A DNA stretch of 64,000 bases from Nilaparvata lugens (GCF_014356525.2 NC_052517.1:1-64000), one strand, 5' to 3'. Positions 1 through 12,087 are shown, numbered from the stretch's first letter. Made by a program: numbers and translations. Notes: generated by a model from the letters alone, not told the origin.

Positions 1-101
1 GTACCGGTTGACATCTTGTTAGCCACGGAATGCTGTCGGTTTGAAATCAACAATGAGAAAAGAGCGGAGCGATCATCCTTCGAACCTCTATCGAACCATT
101 G

Positions 102-275
102 CGTAACGTTCATGATCGGTGCGAGTAGAGAGCGGAGGCGGAGCGATTGCTGTGCGATGGTGGTACGAGGGCCGTACGAGGACCGTACGAGGGCCGTACG
201 AGGCCGGTACGAGGGAGGAGCGTGCTCGGTGCTGGTCTGAAGCGCGAGTATGTGTACGCAGCTTTGTACACAGTC
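102..275 (+). repeat. GC-rich foldback/MITE-like repeat, partial copy
   Basis: This GC-rich stretch shares the block GTAACGTTCATGATCGGTGC and the following CGGAGGCGGAGC block with copies at 20321-20580 and 20825-21077, and in inverted form at 52810-53042. It ends in GAGTATGTGTACGC like them. The 5' half of the family is missing here. The middle contains several CGTACGAGG-type short repeats, which create small open frames that I regard as spurious. Confidence 0.7.
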
Positions 276-285
276 GTACAGAAGT

Positions 286-377
286 CGCGCGAAAAACAAT
301 TGTAGTACATATGCCTAAAATTCACTGTACGTCCTTGTGGACGCGATCCACGTATGCCTCAGCGTTCAAAAAGCTAT
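286..377 (+). repeat. Dispersed repeat containing CACTGTACGTCCTTGTGGA
   Basis: About 90 bases match 7655-7749, including CACTGTACGTCCTTGTGGA, CCACGTATGCCT and TTCAAAAAGCTAT. The function is unknown. It directly follows the GC-rich foldback copy. Bases 378-670 after it are AT-rich and I see nothing in them. Confidence 0.6.
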
Positions 378-678
378 CTGATTTGCAGACAAACGAAGAC
401 ATGGTAGATGTAGATTTTCCACAACATGACACATGAACAATGGCGTCATTCCATCATGAGATAGTTATCACAAATTGCAGCAGTATCATTTTATTCAATG
501 ACTTATATAATAAAATTAAAAATAAACTTGACAAAACGATGTTGGTGGGTTGAACGATTGTAGGTTGAAGTAAGGAAATAAATTGCTACATTGCTTGCAT
601 AATATTGACAATTCAATCTTTCTTAGGTTGTCAAAACATTATGTTGTTAATATACGGTACTGAATCTAATTCAACTAG

Positions 679-885
679 TTATCTAAACAAAAAAATGATA
701 TCATCATGAGGGAAGCAATAACTCCACAAGAACGATTGGCTCTAACTTTGAGATTCTTGGCATTAGGCGATTCATTTGTTGGTTTCCAATATCTATTCAG
801 AATCTCAAAAAAAGAAAAATTCTACAATAATTCCAGAAGTTTTGATGACCTAATCAAAGCACTTAAGACTGTCTCACAAAATTGA
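679..885 (+). pseudogene. PIF/Harbinger transposase (HARBI1-like) N-terminal fragment
   Basis: The frame opens after a TAG at 676-678 and has an ATG at 706. It encodes MREAITPQERLALTLRFLA followed by a GD-SF-QYLF-ISK pattern, which matches the N-terminal helical segment of PIF/Harbinger nucleases (HARBI1/ALP1-like). In the intact family this segment precedes the DDE nuclease core. After ISK a short insertion in an A-run shifts the frame: a neighbouring frame then reads IIPEV, expected at this point. The nuclease core is absent because the BEL/Pao LTR begins at 927. It is a dead fragment. The family call is made by eye from a short stretch. Confidence 0.6.
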
Positions 886-926
886 CAGTCGTCTTTAAGG
901 AAATTAGCCATAAATTGAATCAAATA

Positions 927-1420
927 TGTTAGAGCCAACGTAATGGGCTTCAAATCACGTTACTTAGTAGCTCAAAATAAAGTCGTTACCTTTAAGAAGC
1001 TTCTCGTACAAGGATGGCGGGTTCGCAGTGGACTGTAACAGCGGTTTTCTCGTTCGGGTAGGCGGTAGCACGTTATTGTAATAAGAAATCTCTTGCACTG
1101 GCTGGGGGGAAACATGGCCCATGTCGCAGCGAAGAGGTCGTACATTTATAAGTTCTTTCAAAGGGAGGAAAAATTGGTAGCGTTAGTGCACGTTTTTAGA
1201 ACAAGCCATCTTGACAAAGCGGAAACGGCGAAGTAGTAGTGGGGAGTGGGACAAGCCGAGAGAGAGAGAGCAGTGCCATCTACAATGGGCTTGGCGATAT
1301 CATTGCGGCTGATGGCAGTGGCATGTTAGATGGCATGGGTGAGCGCGGTTGATTCAAAACACACAGCCAATTACCGACAGATATAAGAGGGAAACTGCCG
1401 AAGTTATATTGGCGGTAACA
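927..1420 (-). repeat. BEL/Pao 3' LTR (element orientation)
   Basis: Begins TGTTAGAGCC and ends GGCGGTAACA on the plus strand. It is nearly identical to 6326-6819 apart from scattered substitutions and one-base indels. Because the element is on the minus strand, this is its 3' LTR, preceded in element orientation by the polypurine tract at 1421-1434. Confidence 0.9.
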
Positions 1421-1672
1421 TACCCCCCCCTCAAAACGAACAGTTTTTTTCAGAGCGGTGGAAACAATCTCCAGCGGTCGGTGACAATACACAGTGAGAG
1501 CGTTGCACAAATGACCAGAAAGGTGGCGCAGACAGGAACAGTGGTGTAGCTAGGAGCAGCGGTGTAGACAGAAACAGCAGTGTAGACAGTAGCAGCGGTG
1601 TAGACAATAACAATCCTCACGGATGTGAGCGAGGCGGTCTTCATGCGGTGTGTGCGGTAACTTGTAGAAGGT
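1421..1672 (-). other. Residual 3' region of BEL/Pao element with short tandem repeats
   Basis: This interval should hold the integrase core and the rest of the element, but no D-D-E pattern is visible in any frame. Bases 1535-1610 are an imperfect tandem repeat built on AGCAGCGGTGTAGACA, with a unit of roughly 20 bases. The integrase core therefore seems to have been deleted and replaced by repeat expansion. The overlapping small frames are spurious. Confidence 0.5.
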
Positions 1673-1673
1673 T

Positions 1674-4600
1674 TCAAATGATGCGGTGAACTTTATTGCG
1701 GGCAGAGATTATCCAATACTGTTGGCAAACAGCTGCTTGTGTGGTGCGGGGACCAGCATGACAATTTTGAAGATGTATGTGTCGAATGATGAGTGAGGGT
1801 ACATGCTCATTTTTCGGCAGCAATAATGGATTTCTAGCTTCACTAGAAATCGGAGCGTGCTCAAGACGACCAGATAAGCGTATCAATCGTAATCATCAAT
1901 GTACGGTTGCAACGTTAGTAGATGCTTAGGACATTTTCCAGCTTTCAACTCTGTTATTTCCTTCTGAAATTTATCCGTTGAACAACATGAACAATGAGTT
2001 TTCTAGCTATTTCAGCTTCACAGGCGGTGGTGTCAATTGAGGCAGGCGTTTCACAGGTTTCAATCTGTTTGACTATTTTGCAGCGATATTCATAACGGGC
2101 TGGTTGATGCGGTTGACAAATCTTAGTATGTAGACAAAAATACGACATAGCTTTCCAAATTTGGATACACTTCTATAGCGGTATACAAACGATTCTCAAT
2201 TGGTTCTTCAACAGTAGCGAGAATGTACAGCGGGTTAGTTTTCATCTCAGGTACAATGTGGAAACAAGATGATTGGACATGGGAAAGTCAGTGGCGAGAC
2301 AACGAAACGCATTGGTAGTGTGCCACCATCATGGCAGGAGACGATTTCAGCGGGAGTCAAGCCTCTCGAAGCAATATCTGCACAGTTGTTAGCAGAAGAG
2401 TAACGTGATGCCATGACTCAAGTTTTGTTAACTGAGTAATTGCTGTACTCTGTTGGCAAAAAAATCTGCAATTTGTATGTGGGTGTGTTGATCCAATCCA
2501 AGCAGTCTTGGAATTGGGTGTAGAGTCGAATTTCTTGTAAATCATATTCGGACAGCGTAGGTAAGATGGCGGATAGTAAACGAGCAAGCAGCAAACAACC
2601 ATCAATTCCAGGCGTGGAATTGTCATAATTTTCAGCGGGGCGACATGACTTTTGGCGGCTATGAGACGGCAGTTAACATATCTATTTTCAGTCTCTTCAT
2701 GAATATATATACAAGCAGCAAACCCCTTTTGGAGGCATCGGCGAATCCAAGCAGCCGGGTAGTAGAGCGGTTACAGGCAAGTAAACGCGGGATTACAACA
2801 TTGTCCAAACGGGAAATTTCAGCGGTAATCAGCTCCCAATGAGCTCGAAGTGAGCTGGAACCTCAGTGTCCAAGCTAATTGCTGAGACCACAGCGTGCGC
2901 ATGAATAGCTTGAACAGCATTATGAGAGGAGTGAGCCACCCAAGGGGGTCGTAGACTCGAGCGTGATGATAGAACGGTTCTTTTAGTGATTTGCCCATTA
3001 AAAGAGAAATGAAATAGCGAAAGTTGTCCGCGAGCGGGCTGTAGAAATTCCAAGAACTTTTGCAGTAGCGTTGTCATCAAACATACAATCTTGATTTTCC
3101 AAAAATTCTGCAGGCAAGTTAGCGATCAATTCAGGAATATTAGAGTTCCATTTCCGAAGTTCAAAGGAGCCAAGCGACAATAACTCAATCAGTTCAGAAA
3201 TAAGCGTTTGTGCTTCAGAAAAATTGTTACTTCCTCCCAGCAGGTCATCAACATAAGTTTGACTTGTTAAAACTTAACTTGCCAGAGGGAATGCTTCTCC
3301 TTCATCCTTGACAAGTTGTTGCAATGTGCGTTGTGCTAAATAAGCACTGGAAGTAAGCCCATAGGTTACGGTTTTAAGTTCAAATTCTTTTGCAGGTTCA
3401 TGATAATTAGGTTTCCAAAAAAACATGTTGGTGACGGCAGTCTTCAGGCCTTAACAAAATCTGGCGATACATCTGCTTGCAATCAGAAAGGACAATGTAC
3501 TTGTAAGTGCGGAATTTGGTCAATACTTGAATAATATTGGACTGCAGTTTTGGCCCTGGTAACAAATTCTCATTTAGTGAATGCCCATTGGTATCCTTGC
3601 TGGAAGCATTAAACACCACCCTGATTTTCTGAGTGGGGTCCTTATTTTTAAAAACTGCATGGTGTGGAATCACATAGTCAGAAGTGGATTTGGCAAGTTC
3701 CAAATGGCTAAGCTCATGATATTCTGTCATGAAGTTGTCGTATTTCTTCTTTAGTTCCGAAGAATTTTCCAAGCGTTTTAATAATCCAAGGTGACTTCGA
3801 TAAGCTTGCTTGCGGTTTGAAACAAGAACAGGCGCGCTAGGCTTGAAGGGGAGTGCGACTACATATCTGCCATCATTGCGGTAGGTAGTGGACTCATAGA
3901 GCTGTTCACAGAGTTCATCTTCAGGTGATAAGAGTTTCGCATTTATTTGGACATCTTCAGTCTCCCAAAACTTGTTCATGACCTCAGCAAGCGGTTCTTC
4001 GCGGGCAAACATGGTGCAGATAAGTTGCATGATGAAGCGGAGCAGGCGAGTCCTCATATTTAGCTTTCCACTCAGAACATAGCCAAATATAGTGGCGAAG
4101 GCAGCGGGATTCCTGGTATAATAGCATTGGCGAAGAAACAAATACATTAGGATAAATGTCAGCTCCGATCAAGAGGTCTATCCTATTGGGTTGGTCAAAA
4201 CAGGGTCAGCGAGATCCAAATGTGAAAGTGAGGTTTTGAGCTCACTGCTGATTGGAAAAGCGGGTGGGTCACCAGCTATTTGCTCTAAGACAAGGGCTTC
4301 AGTTTGGAGAAAGGTGTTAACTGCGGTCGAGATAGCAGTGTCAAATGAGTGGTACTTTTACAGCGGTCGCTTGTTCAGAGATACCATAATCTGAATGCGT
4401 GCGGGCATGATGGTGATACCAAGTTGCTGGGCAGCTCGGGTAGTGATAATCGATCTATGGAGCCACAATCCATACAGCACGTAGTAATTGTGATCGGTTG
4501 TATTGATCAACAACGGCAACGATAGCGGTGCCCAGTAAAGCAGAAGCGTGTACAGCTTTCACTTGTGCACAGCCACTGAAGGTGTCCGGCATGCCGGTGG

Positions 4601-4866
4601 ATGAACTGCAGGTTGGGGTTGAGATATTGGTCACAGGCGCTGTGCCAAAAGGTGACGAAGAAGACTGTGAGGGACTGGCCGTGTTTTGCGGGATTCTCGA
4701 ATCGGTACAACATGAATTACTTACATATTGTGATGAGTGTATCATCGGTAAACCGCTGTGTTGACATTGGTTCAAATCCTGGTGGCGGGGAGCGACAGCT
4801 AGCACCTCCAGAGGTGGAAGCTGGTTGGTAACTAGATATGGTAGGCCTATTATGAGAGCCAAAGGG
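1674..4866 (-). pseudogene. pol: BEL/Pao Pol remnant (protease, RT, RNase H, integrase zinc finger)
   Basis: Read right to left on the minus strand. A candidate protease site (DCGS) lies near 4450-4480, followed by LLIGADIYPNVFV at about 4130-4175. Next is the RT N-terminal region (4147-3407), with VVFNASSKDTNGHSLNENL and LSDCKQMYRQILL. The RT active site YVDDLLGG is at about 3230-3255 (YVDD codons 3244-3255), then the connection segment with GSFELRKWNS (about 3180-3140). The RNase H segment contains IPRLEL and SKTAWIGS (2626-2400), and an HHCC-like integrase zinc finger with SGRLEHAP and HAGPRTTQAAV lies at 1886-1674. Several frameshifts and stops separate the blocks, so no polyprotein can be made. 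Confidence 0.88.
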
Positions 4867-4891
4867 TAGCGATCTGGTCGGCGTTCAGCAA

Positions 4892-6053
4892 TTAAAAAGG
4901 ATTGTGAACTCTCATTATTTTTGCATAGCAGGTATGGTGATGGATTGATTTACATGCACGACAAGAGGACAGTGAATTGCATTTGGCTTTGAGGTGGGAC
5001 CCGAGGCATCCGAAGCATCTGCGGTTTTGCTTGACAATATCCATTCGTTTGTTGATAGGTTCCTTCCTAAAGCGCTCACATTTGTACAATGGATGAGGAA
5101 TGTTGCATAGTACACACAGATTGCTGCCACTTTTGTTTTCAGTAAATTGCGGTTTTACTACTTGTGAATGATCTTCAGTCTTCACTTTTGCGGTTGGTAT
5201 AGCGGTGTAACTAGCACTAGATAACTGTTCGCTCACCTCATTGATGGCGGTTACCTCCAGCGATTTTTCTTGGTTGGAAATGAATTTCATCAGGTGGTCA
5301 AAAGCAGGTAAGTCGTCAGGGCCCAAAGAATTCTCAAATTTGGCTCTTACAGCGTTAGGCAATTCTGAAGGCAAATCATGTTATTAAGAAATCAGCATGG
5401 TTCAATTTCAATTAAATAGTGATTGCTTAGCTGAGCCTAATTCAATGGCAAAATGTCTAAGTACTTCAACAAGACTGCCCTTCGGCTGAAAGTTTGTGAT
5501 TTTGCTGTATAAGGCATAAGCTCGATAGCGTTTGTTGTCATATCGGTTATGCAAACTTTCGAAGGCAAGCTGTATGCATTTTCAGTGTCAGCAAAGTTTG
5601 AACTAAGCACAAGGCGTCTCCACGTAAATAGGATACAAGTATAGTATTTTCATCATTTGAAAAGTCTTTGCAATTATGTACAGCGCTTCAAATACGTTTT
5701 TAAAGGAAGCCCATTGCTCCATGTCTCCAGAGAATACTGGGATGGACAATTGCGGCTTGATAAAATTTGACGCTTAGATTCAGTAGGAGTGCAGGTATTT
5801 ACTTCTTCTTTTAATTAATTGATCAAAGTGTCTTGAAATTCCTTTTGAACGTTATCGAACTCGGTCAAAGTAGCTAAAGGCATTTCATCACGTTGTAGGT
5901 TGTTAAAATCATCAGCTAATTTTTCAAATTTTTTGTTTAAGTCCAAATAATAATCGCATAATTTATCGGTATTTCAAATTCATATTTGTTGGCTAAAGCG
6001 CAAAGCGACAGCTGAGTGCGTTTTAGCTTGTTGAGCAAGAGTACCTCGGCCAT
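4892..6053 (-). pseudogene. gag: BEL/Pao Gag remnant with zinc knuckles
   Basis: An ATG at 6053 opens MAEVLLLNKLKRTQLSL, a typical Gag-like start, but the frame breaks near 5970. The C-terminal part (5374-4892) is open and carries cysteine-histidine knuckles: C-x2-C-x4-H near LCVLCNIPH, then RCFGCLGSHLKAKC and CRACKSIHHHTC. These are the tandem nucleic-acid-binding knuckles of BEL/Pao Gag proteins. It lies immediately upstream of the Pol remnant in element orientation. The central part, 5380-5970, is open only in fragments. Confidence 0.82.
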
Positions 6054-6300
6054 TTCAGCGAAATAACATTCAAAAACAGTTCAAAAATAATTTTGTAAAC
6101 AAAATTTTGAAGCTAGGTCGATGTTTCAGTAAAATCGATAGTCGATAGTCGATATCTTGATGATTGATGACGGTTATGATCGATATTTCAATAGTCGATG
6201 CTTGCACGCTACTGATTCGATTCATCTAACCTCAACCTTGAGAAATCGAAGAATGCGAAAATAATTGAAGATTCATCCATAGGTCGATCGTAATAATTTC

Positions 6301-6319
6301 ATGCGGCTCGGTTGGACCA
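6301..6319 (-). other. Candidate primer-binding site of BEL/Pao element
   Basis: On the minus strand this reads TGGTCCAACCGAGCC and starts six bases inside the 5' LTR. The complement ends in CCA, as a tRNA 3' end would. It partly resembles the 3' end of tRNA-Tyr, but the match is imperfect and from memory. Confidence 0.45.
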
Positions 6320-6325
6320 GAATCG

Positions 6326-6819
6326 TGTTAGAGCCCAATAATGGGCTTCAAATCACGTTACTTAGTAGCTCAAAATAAAGTCGTTACCTTTAAGAAGCTT
6401 CTCGTACAAGGATGGCGGGTTCGCAGTGGACTGTAACAGCGGTTTTCTCGTTCGGGTAGGCGGTAGCACGTTATTGTAATAAGAAATCACTTGCACTGGC
6501 TGGGGGGAAAACATGGGCCCATGTGCAGCAAAGAGGTCGTACATTTATAAGTTCTTTCAAAGGGAGGAAAATTGGTAGCGTTAGTGCACGTTTTAGAACA
6601 AGCCATCTTGACAAAGCGGAAACGGGTGAAGTAGTAGTGGGGAGTGGGACAAGCCGAGAGAGAGAGCAGTGCCATCTACAATGGGCTTGGCGATATCATT
6701 GCGGCTGATGGCAGTGGCATGTTAGATGGCCATGGGTGAGCGCGGTTGATTCAAAACACACAGCCAACTTACCGACAGATATAAGAGGGAAACTGCCGAA
6801 GTTATATTGGCGGTAAACA
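6326..6819 (-). repeat. BEL/Pao 5' LTR (element orientation)
   Basis: Begins TGTTAGAGCC and ends GGCGGTAAACA on the plus strand and matches 927-1420 over its whole length. The transcription start of the element would lie in this LTR on the minus strand. Bases 6820-7289 beyond it are AT-rich and I see nothing in them. Confidence 0.9.
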
Positions 6820-7289
6820 AAAATAATTGCTGCCCATTTTTTTAACTAACTCTGCTCTTACACATGACAAAACAAGATCTCCAAAAGATTGCTTCAAGAT
6901 TTACTTAAGGGAATACTAGTCACGTTTGAATATATCTCTCTATAGATAGCTAGCTATCTAAAACGTTATATTAATATCATATTGAAGATTACAATTTTAA
7001 TTAAAAACTCTGATTGATAACATGAAACAAACACAGTGATTTATAGCCACAGTAAAAATAATATTTGAGCTATACTTCTTGTAGGAACCATGTAGAGAAG
7101 CTTTTTTCACTTAAATTATGCAGTTCTAAATTTGTTAATCATGATACAAATTATATACTCCATGCATGTTTCTATTTAAATATTTGACAATCCACATATC
7201 CTACAAAATTACAAAAATCCTACAATTTACAATTAGTTATTGGATCACAATTTGATTTGTCATTCATTAACTAATTCATTGGAATTAGG

Positions 7290-7750
7290 TTATGACGCCT
7301 TCAATGTCTACGTTTTGCCTCACCCGTATGGCAAAATCGCGTCCACACGTACATTCAATGCTCGCCCGAGGCGCCTTTGAGCACGCCAAAATACCGACAG
7401 GGTTCCGGTTCGCCCACATGCCTCAGCGAACAGTGTCCACACGTGCGAATGCAAGCCCATACACGTATGCTCACCCGAGGCAAACGTACGTGTGTACACC
7501 GTTTTACACCAAACGTTGGACCAACCGGTTGCTACAACCACCAACCTGCCCACAGACAACAACATCTACTCCAACACAGCAAGTTGGCAACTAGGTTTCC
7601 AACGAAGTTGTTCGTCTATGGGCCACTTAAACCCTTGTACACACATACCTACAGATTCGCGCAAACAATCATATGAACACATGCCTCGGCATCCACTGTA
7701 CGTCCTTGTGGATGCGTTCCACGTATGCCTTGGCATTCAAAAAGCTATAG
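7290..7750 (+). repeat. Degenerate CG-containing repeat region
   Basis: This stretch is less AT-rich than its neighbours and repeats short blocks such as CCCGAGGC, CACACGTAC and CACGTATGC. Its last 95 bases are the dispersed repeat shared with 286-377. Overlapping open frames exist on both strands in different registers, as expected of a repeat and not of a gene. No protein family is recognisable. Confidence 0.45.
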
Positions 7751-7800
7751 TGAGGTCCACGTTATAATGGCAGTGTAGGAAGATACTCAACACGTGTGGT
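7748..7800 (+). repeat. Dispersed repeat starting TAGTGAGGTCCACGTTATAA
   Basis: The start TAGTGAGGTCCACGTTATAA followed by TGGCAGTG recurs at 30198-30300 and 48811-48910. The three copies share only the first 50 to 100 bases. Confidence 0.6.
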
Positions 7801-8019
7801 GGATCCTATGGATCAGATCAAAGTGCAGTTATTCAACGGTGGATATCCATAGGGCAGTGCCCCCTCAACACAAGCAGCATGTAAGGAAACTACACTTGCT
7901 ATGTGGAAAGTGAGGGAAGAGAATATCACTACTTTGTAGGAAACTTTACCACTCTGAGGTATGTAACACTTGAAATTTACCACTACTTGAGGATGTAAAC
8001 TGGCCAGCCGTCTTCAGTC

Positions 8020-8985
8020 TTAAAAAGAAAGATTTCAGTGGATATGGTTACGGCAGGATTTGTGGATTATTCAACTCTGTGTTCTCAAAGAAATTGAAGA
8101 AAAGCATCGGTAATCAAGGAAAGGATACCAAACCTGACAGAAATGACCTTGGTTCACAGATAGACTGGCAAGTGAAAAGAACCTAGTTGTTTTACTTCAT
8201 CATCTGCATAAGATAGCGGTTTCACCTGGAGCAGAGAATTATTGGTATATTCAATGGCAGAAAAAAATTTACAGGACTCAATTGGCTTGGCAAAAGGAGT
8301 CACACATCTGAAGCCATTGGTCAGCTGGAAACAAGTGCAAGGCCTGGGATGTCATCAACAGCCACTGTCCAGGGAAACCTCAATTGGAGCCACCACTAAG
8401 CCCTGATGACTTAAATAACTACTTTGTCAGAGCAGTGGATGGCATACTGGCAGAGCTTGTGGACTGCAACACAAGTGCTGATGTAAACATCAGACTTGTG
8501 CACCAGCAGATGTTTGCTTGGAAGCCTACAACAGAAGAGAATGTCAGCAAAATTATTTGAAAGCTGAGAAACTCCAGGTCACAGGACATTCACGGTTTGT
8601 CAACAGTTGTGCTGAAAGCAACATCTGGACTTGTGGCCAAGCTAATGACTGAAGCAATAAACTGCTGTTTTGAGGTGGGTAGATCTCCAGATATCCTCAA
8701 GTTAGCCAGGACAGTGCCCATATACAAAAAAGGGGAAAATGATAATCCTGTCAACTTCAGACCCATCTCAATTGTTCCAGTTTTCTCAAAAGTGATTGAG
8801 ACAAAAATTAAGCAACAACTGACAGAGTGCTTTGAGAGAAACAATCTGCTGTCCCCATTTCAGCATTGGGTCCGGAAATGGGTGCTCCACCACAAGTGCT
8901 CTGTTGGCCCTGACCAGCAGGATCCAGAGTGCATTTGAGGATAGTGATTCACTTGCTCTTGCAATTATTTTTAGATGTTATAATA
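8020..8985 (+). pseudogene. LINE (CR1/Jockey-like) ORF2 fragment: linker and N-terminal reverse transcriptase
   Basis: Frames between 8370 and 8940 read through a linker (PLSPDDLNNYFVRAV) into the RT finger region. VPIYKKGE, then PVNFRPISIVPVFSKVIE, are the hallmark block of non-LTR RTs, followed by NNLLSPFQH. A frameshift near 8875 moves the continuation GCSTTSALLALTS into the next frame. The sequence ends near 8985 in an A/T-rich stretch well before the catalytic YADD motif. There is also an in-frame stop near 8560. It is a 5'- and 3'-incomplete dead copy. Confidence 0.8.
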
Positions 8986-9029
8986 TTATATTATTATAAA
9001 TCTGTATGTTTTCTGAGAAATAAATTTGA

Positions 9030-9112
9030 CTCTTGCTCCCGGTCGATCATCAATTGCTCTGCTGGAGTGATGTTCGGTTGTGGAGCAGAGTGAAAGTCTG
9101 TACGCACCTATA
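9030..9112 (-). repeat. Fragment of the GC-rich TIR element
   Basis: CTTGCTCCCGGTCGATCATC and the terminal GTCTGTACGCACC match the right end of the copy at 52810-53042. Only about 80 bases remain. Confidence 0.7.
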
Positions 9113-11280
9113 GACGAACAACTTTGTTGGCAACATATTATACCAGATTATTTATTCCCAGGGAGTTGATACCCAAAATTCATAAATGCCCCGGAGTTTA
9201 TTATACTTTTACTATTCTTTTGTATGATAACTAAGAAAACGCCATTTTAATAAAACTTTGTGATAATCATATTAACAATATAATCAAGTATATTGGAGAT
9301 GATTAGAATAAATAACTATAATATAAGTTCAAAGAATTCAGCATTCAAATTTCGTTTTTTATCACTTCTTGATGAGTGGTGAGGAGGAAAAAGCACTCAT
9401 TTTCAATCATTTAAGGCTCCACGCCACGCTTTTGGAAACTTATTATTGGTTTCATTTCGAAGGTATTTTGATTTGAATCATCAAGATACTTGAATAGATC
9501 ATATTTCAAGGAAAAAATTTTCATATATTTCGTTTTGATATATAGATATAGGCACTGAAAATCGCATAAAGTTCAAATATTGTGGAAGATCCATCCTCAA
9601 ATTGTATGAATTTATTTGCTATCATTTATGTAATGGATCTGCCCCAAGATTTGAACTTTTGGCACTTTCAAGCACCCAAATATCAAAAGTAAAAATTATG
9701 AAAGTTTTTTCTTGAAAAAAGTCAAATCTAAATAAATTGATACTATACATGTTGGAAATTGAAATAAACACTATTTAACTTTTCATTACTATTTATTTGG
9801 AAAAACATTTAGAAAAAAAAACTTTAGGAGCATTACAACATAAGAATTTCTTGGTCGCCATCTTGCTTGGAACAATGACAATCGATAGTAAACATTCGAT
9901 ATAAATGTATGATACAACTTATCGATATTACAAACGTTCGGTATCGATACTCGATATACAAATCTAATAATACAATTCACAATACTTTGATAATTTACCA
10001 GTAAAAGAATGAAAGCGTGGTGCACATCCTTGATTATTGTATCAGTACCACTATTATGATGCTACTTTCATTTTATGTCTTGTAAATTAAATCTGTTATA
10101 CTCATATTCTTAACAGTCAAATAAGCTTAGTCAACAAATTATTGGGTTTACTTCGTCTTGTATTGCTCAAGAAATTTAATTATGATAAATCATCTATTAC
10201 TTTGCAAAGAGCTTACATAATTGAACCCAAAAATAAAAAAATAAGAACATACTAGAATGTTTGCTCCTTCAAATTCATTAGTATGTAAAATATTTCATTT
10301 TTTGTGATAAAAATATGTAATATCCTTTCTACGAAGTTTTGGTTTTGAAGCATCTAAATTTGAAAATATTTTAGGGCTGGAATGTTTGTGTAGTGAAGAA
10401 CTACAAGACTTGACATATTTTGGACTATGTGTAACCTTATCTAAATTTGGAAGAGGAACAGCACAGGGTTACCTTATTTTTCCTCTCCCGATCATTTTGA
10501 TGATATACTTATTATGATAATAAAGAATGAAGAAGGGGACGCTTTGCTTTAATTGAATCAGTAAAATTGATACTCAATTCATCGATATAGGTGATCACTG
10601 GTTCACTCAAAGTAAGGTCTAGCCAAATTATATAGAAGATTGATGTAATTGTGAGCTATTTACACTGCTTTTTGAATGGATGATTGATTAATGATTGTCA
10701 AATGTGATTGAAATTGATAAATATAAATTATTTTAATGAAATTTATTCCCATGGTTTCTTGGGCAGAGAAATATTTTCAATCATAAGTTCCTTCCCAATT
10801 GGAATATCCCCGACTTACATTACTACCTCAAAAATCAGTACTGACTACTCTGGAAATCTCCCCATCTCCCCACTACACCATGTTCCTACCTCACTTTGTT
10901 CAAGGAAATCAGTCTTAGCGCAAAACGCCTATAATATAGTCCAATACAAACAGAAGCAATGTAGCACCAAGTCCATTCTGTTTCCAGTGGACCATATTTT
11001 TATATAGAGGTGTGAGAATCCTCTACGCCACTTTGGTGTAAATTGGGTCTTATGCTTATGAACTGTAAGTAGAAGTATATTACAAATTATATGTTTATTA
11101 TCAATTTCCATCAACTTATTTTTTAATCATTCAATCAATCAATAAATCGTTTCTTTTTTCTCTTTCAGATACCAAACAATTACACAGTGTACATGGACGA
11201 ATAGAAAGTGTGAACATCAAAAGCCATCGTGTGTGTTACCCAGTTTCCATTCTGCATCTAACAATAGGAACCAAGCAGCT
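9113..11280. other. AT-rich intergenic DNA, no gene seen
   Basis: About 2.2 kb of AT-rich sequence. Short frames on both strands have no recognisable domain and no support from neighbours. The largest (plus strand, 10708-11007) is compositionally ordinary AT-rich sequence. Confidence 0.6.
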
Positions 11281-11284
11281 TCCA

Positions 11285-11425
11285 ACATCATTATATAGTC
11301 CCACCCTTGAGTTGAAATATCGCCAAAAGATTTCTTAGTGAGCATCTAGGACGTTTAAGGAAGTTATATTCCAAGTTTTGTTGCAATCCATCCAGTAGTT
11401 TTCCAGAAATTGTGATCTGTGAGAT
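11285..11425 (+). repeat. Dispersed repeat tail (LINE 3'-end-like)
   Basis: CCACCCTTGAGTTGAAATAT followed by CCAAAAGATTTCTTAGTG and CCAGTAG matches the block at 19385-19500. It resembles a non-coding retroelement 3' region, but no coding part is attached. Confidence 0.45.
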
Positions 11426-11442
11426 AAGAATTTTATAAGTAT

Positions 11443-11653
11443 AGATTAATGAAGTTTGAACACTAATTCTGGAATACTAGATGGAAAATTGAATTTGGGC
11501 TTCCAGGTGCACGATGATGATATTTTTAAATCTATGTTCAAAATTTGGAGATCTAAATCATTCCCATTTTTCCGGTATGCAATCCACAAGTTGAACATGT
11601 TTTGATATGAACACACGAACAAACACAACCCTACTCCTCTTATTATATAGAGA
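11443..11653 (-). mobile_element. Truncated Helitron-like element (5' part)
   Basis: This matches 27595-27807 closely, including GGGCTTCCAGGT, GGAGATCTAA and the TC-starting end TCTATATAATAAGAG. Read on the minus strand the 5' TC terminus is at 11653/11651. The CTAG 3' end is not present. Confidence 0.6.
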
Positions 11654-11799
11654 TTATCTAGAGAGACTACCTCTTTGAAACAGATGGTTTAAAATTGGCA
11701 ATTAATAATAACCAGTCCAATTTTGTCAAGTTAGCATGAAGTGAGGTTTCTAAACAAGATTTGAGTTGTCCCTTTTCTGTATAGGGCTACTTGTAATAT

Positions 11800-11882
11800 A
11801 AATAGAAATAAAAATAAAAATCTCAGTACCCTTTTTTGAATTATTTTATCACAACATGTTTCAACATTGATGCCATTATCAA
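11800..11882 (+). repeat. Inverted repeat, left arm, flanking a LINE
   Basis: Pairs with 17101-17175: both contain TCTCAGTACCCTTTTTTGAA and CATTGATGCCATT on opposite strands, differing by two small indels. Together they bracket the decayed LINE. Confidence 0.8.
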
Positions 11883-12087
11883 CTCGCTTCTTCTTATCGT
11901 TTCGATTACAGTTGCAATGAGATAGGTAGTTTAAAATTGTATAGGAGCTTTATAACTGTGCTGCATAACCTAGAAGTGATCTGAAACTTATATTGAGTGA
12001 ATTTGGGAATCATTGTTGAATTCAAAAGTTATTGGCGGAATTATAAAAGTCTGTTTGAATAGTTCATTTTTAACATAAATCGCGAGT

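Larger units (their letters stand above)
927..6819 (-). mobile_element. BEL/Pao LTR retrotransposon, degenerate
   Basis: Two 494-base LTRs (927-1420 and 6326-6819) bracket about 4.9 kb whose coding signals all lie on the minus strand. A polypurine tract, read on the minus strand as GAGGGGGGGGTA, abuts the LTR at 1421. A candidate primer-binding site beginning TGG lies at 6319 next to the other LTR. AAATA occurs at 922-926 and again at 6821-6825, which suggests a 5-base target duplication with a one-base uncertainty at the right edge. Gag, protease, RT, RNase H and the integrase zinc finger are present in order but in several frames. The integrase catalytic core is missing. Confidence 0.9.

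Noticed and set aside
10708..11007. 99-codon plus-strand frame
   Set aside because: No domain, no codon pattern distinct from surroundings and no neighbouring element to support it.
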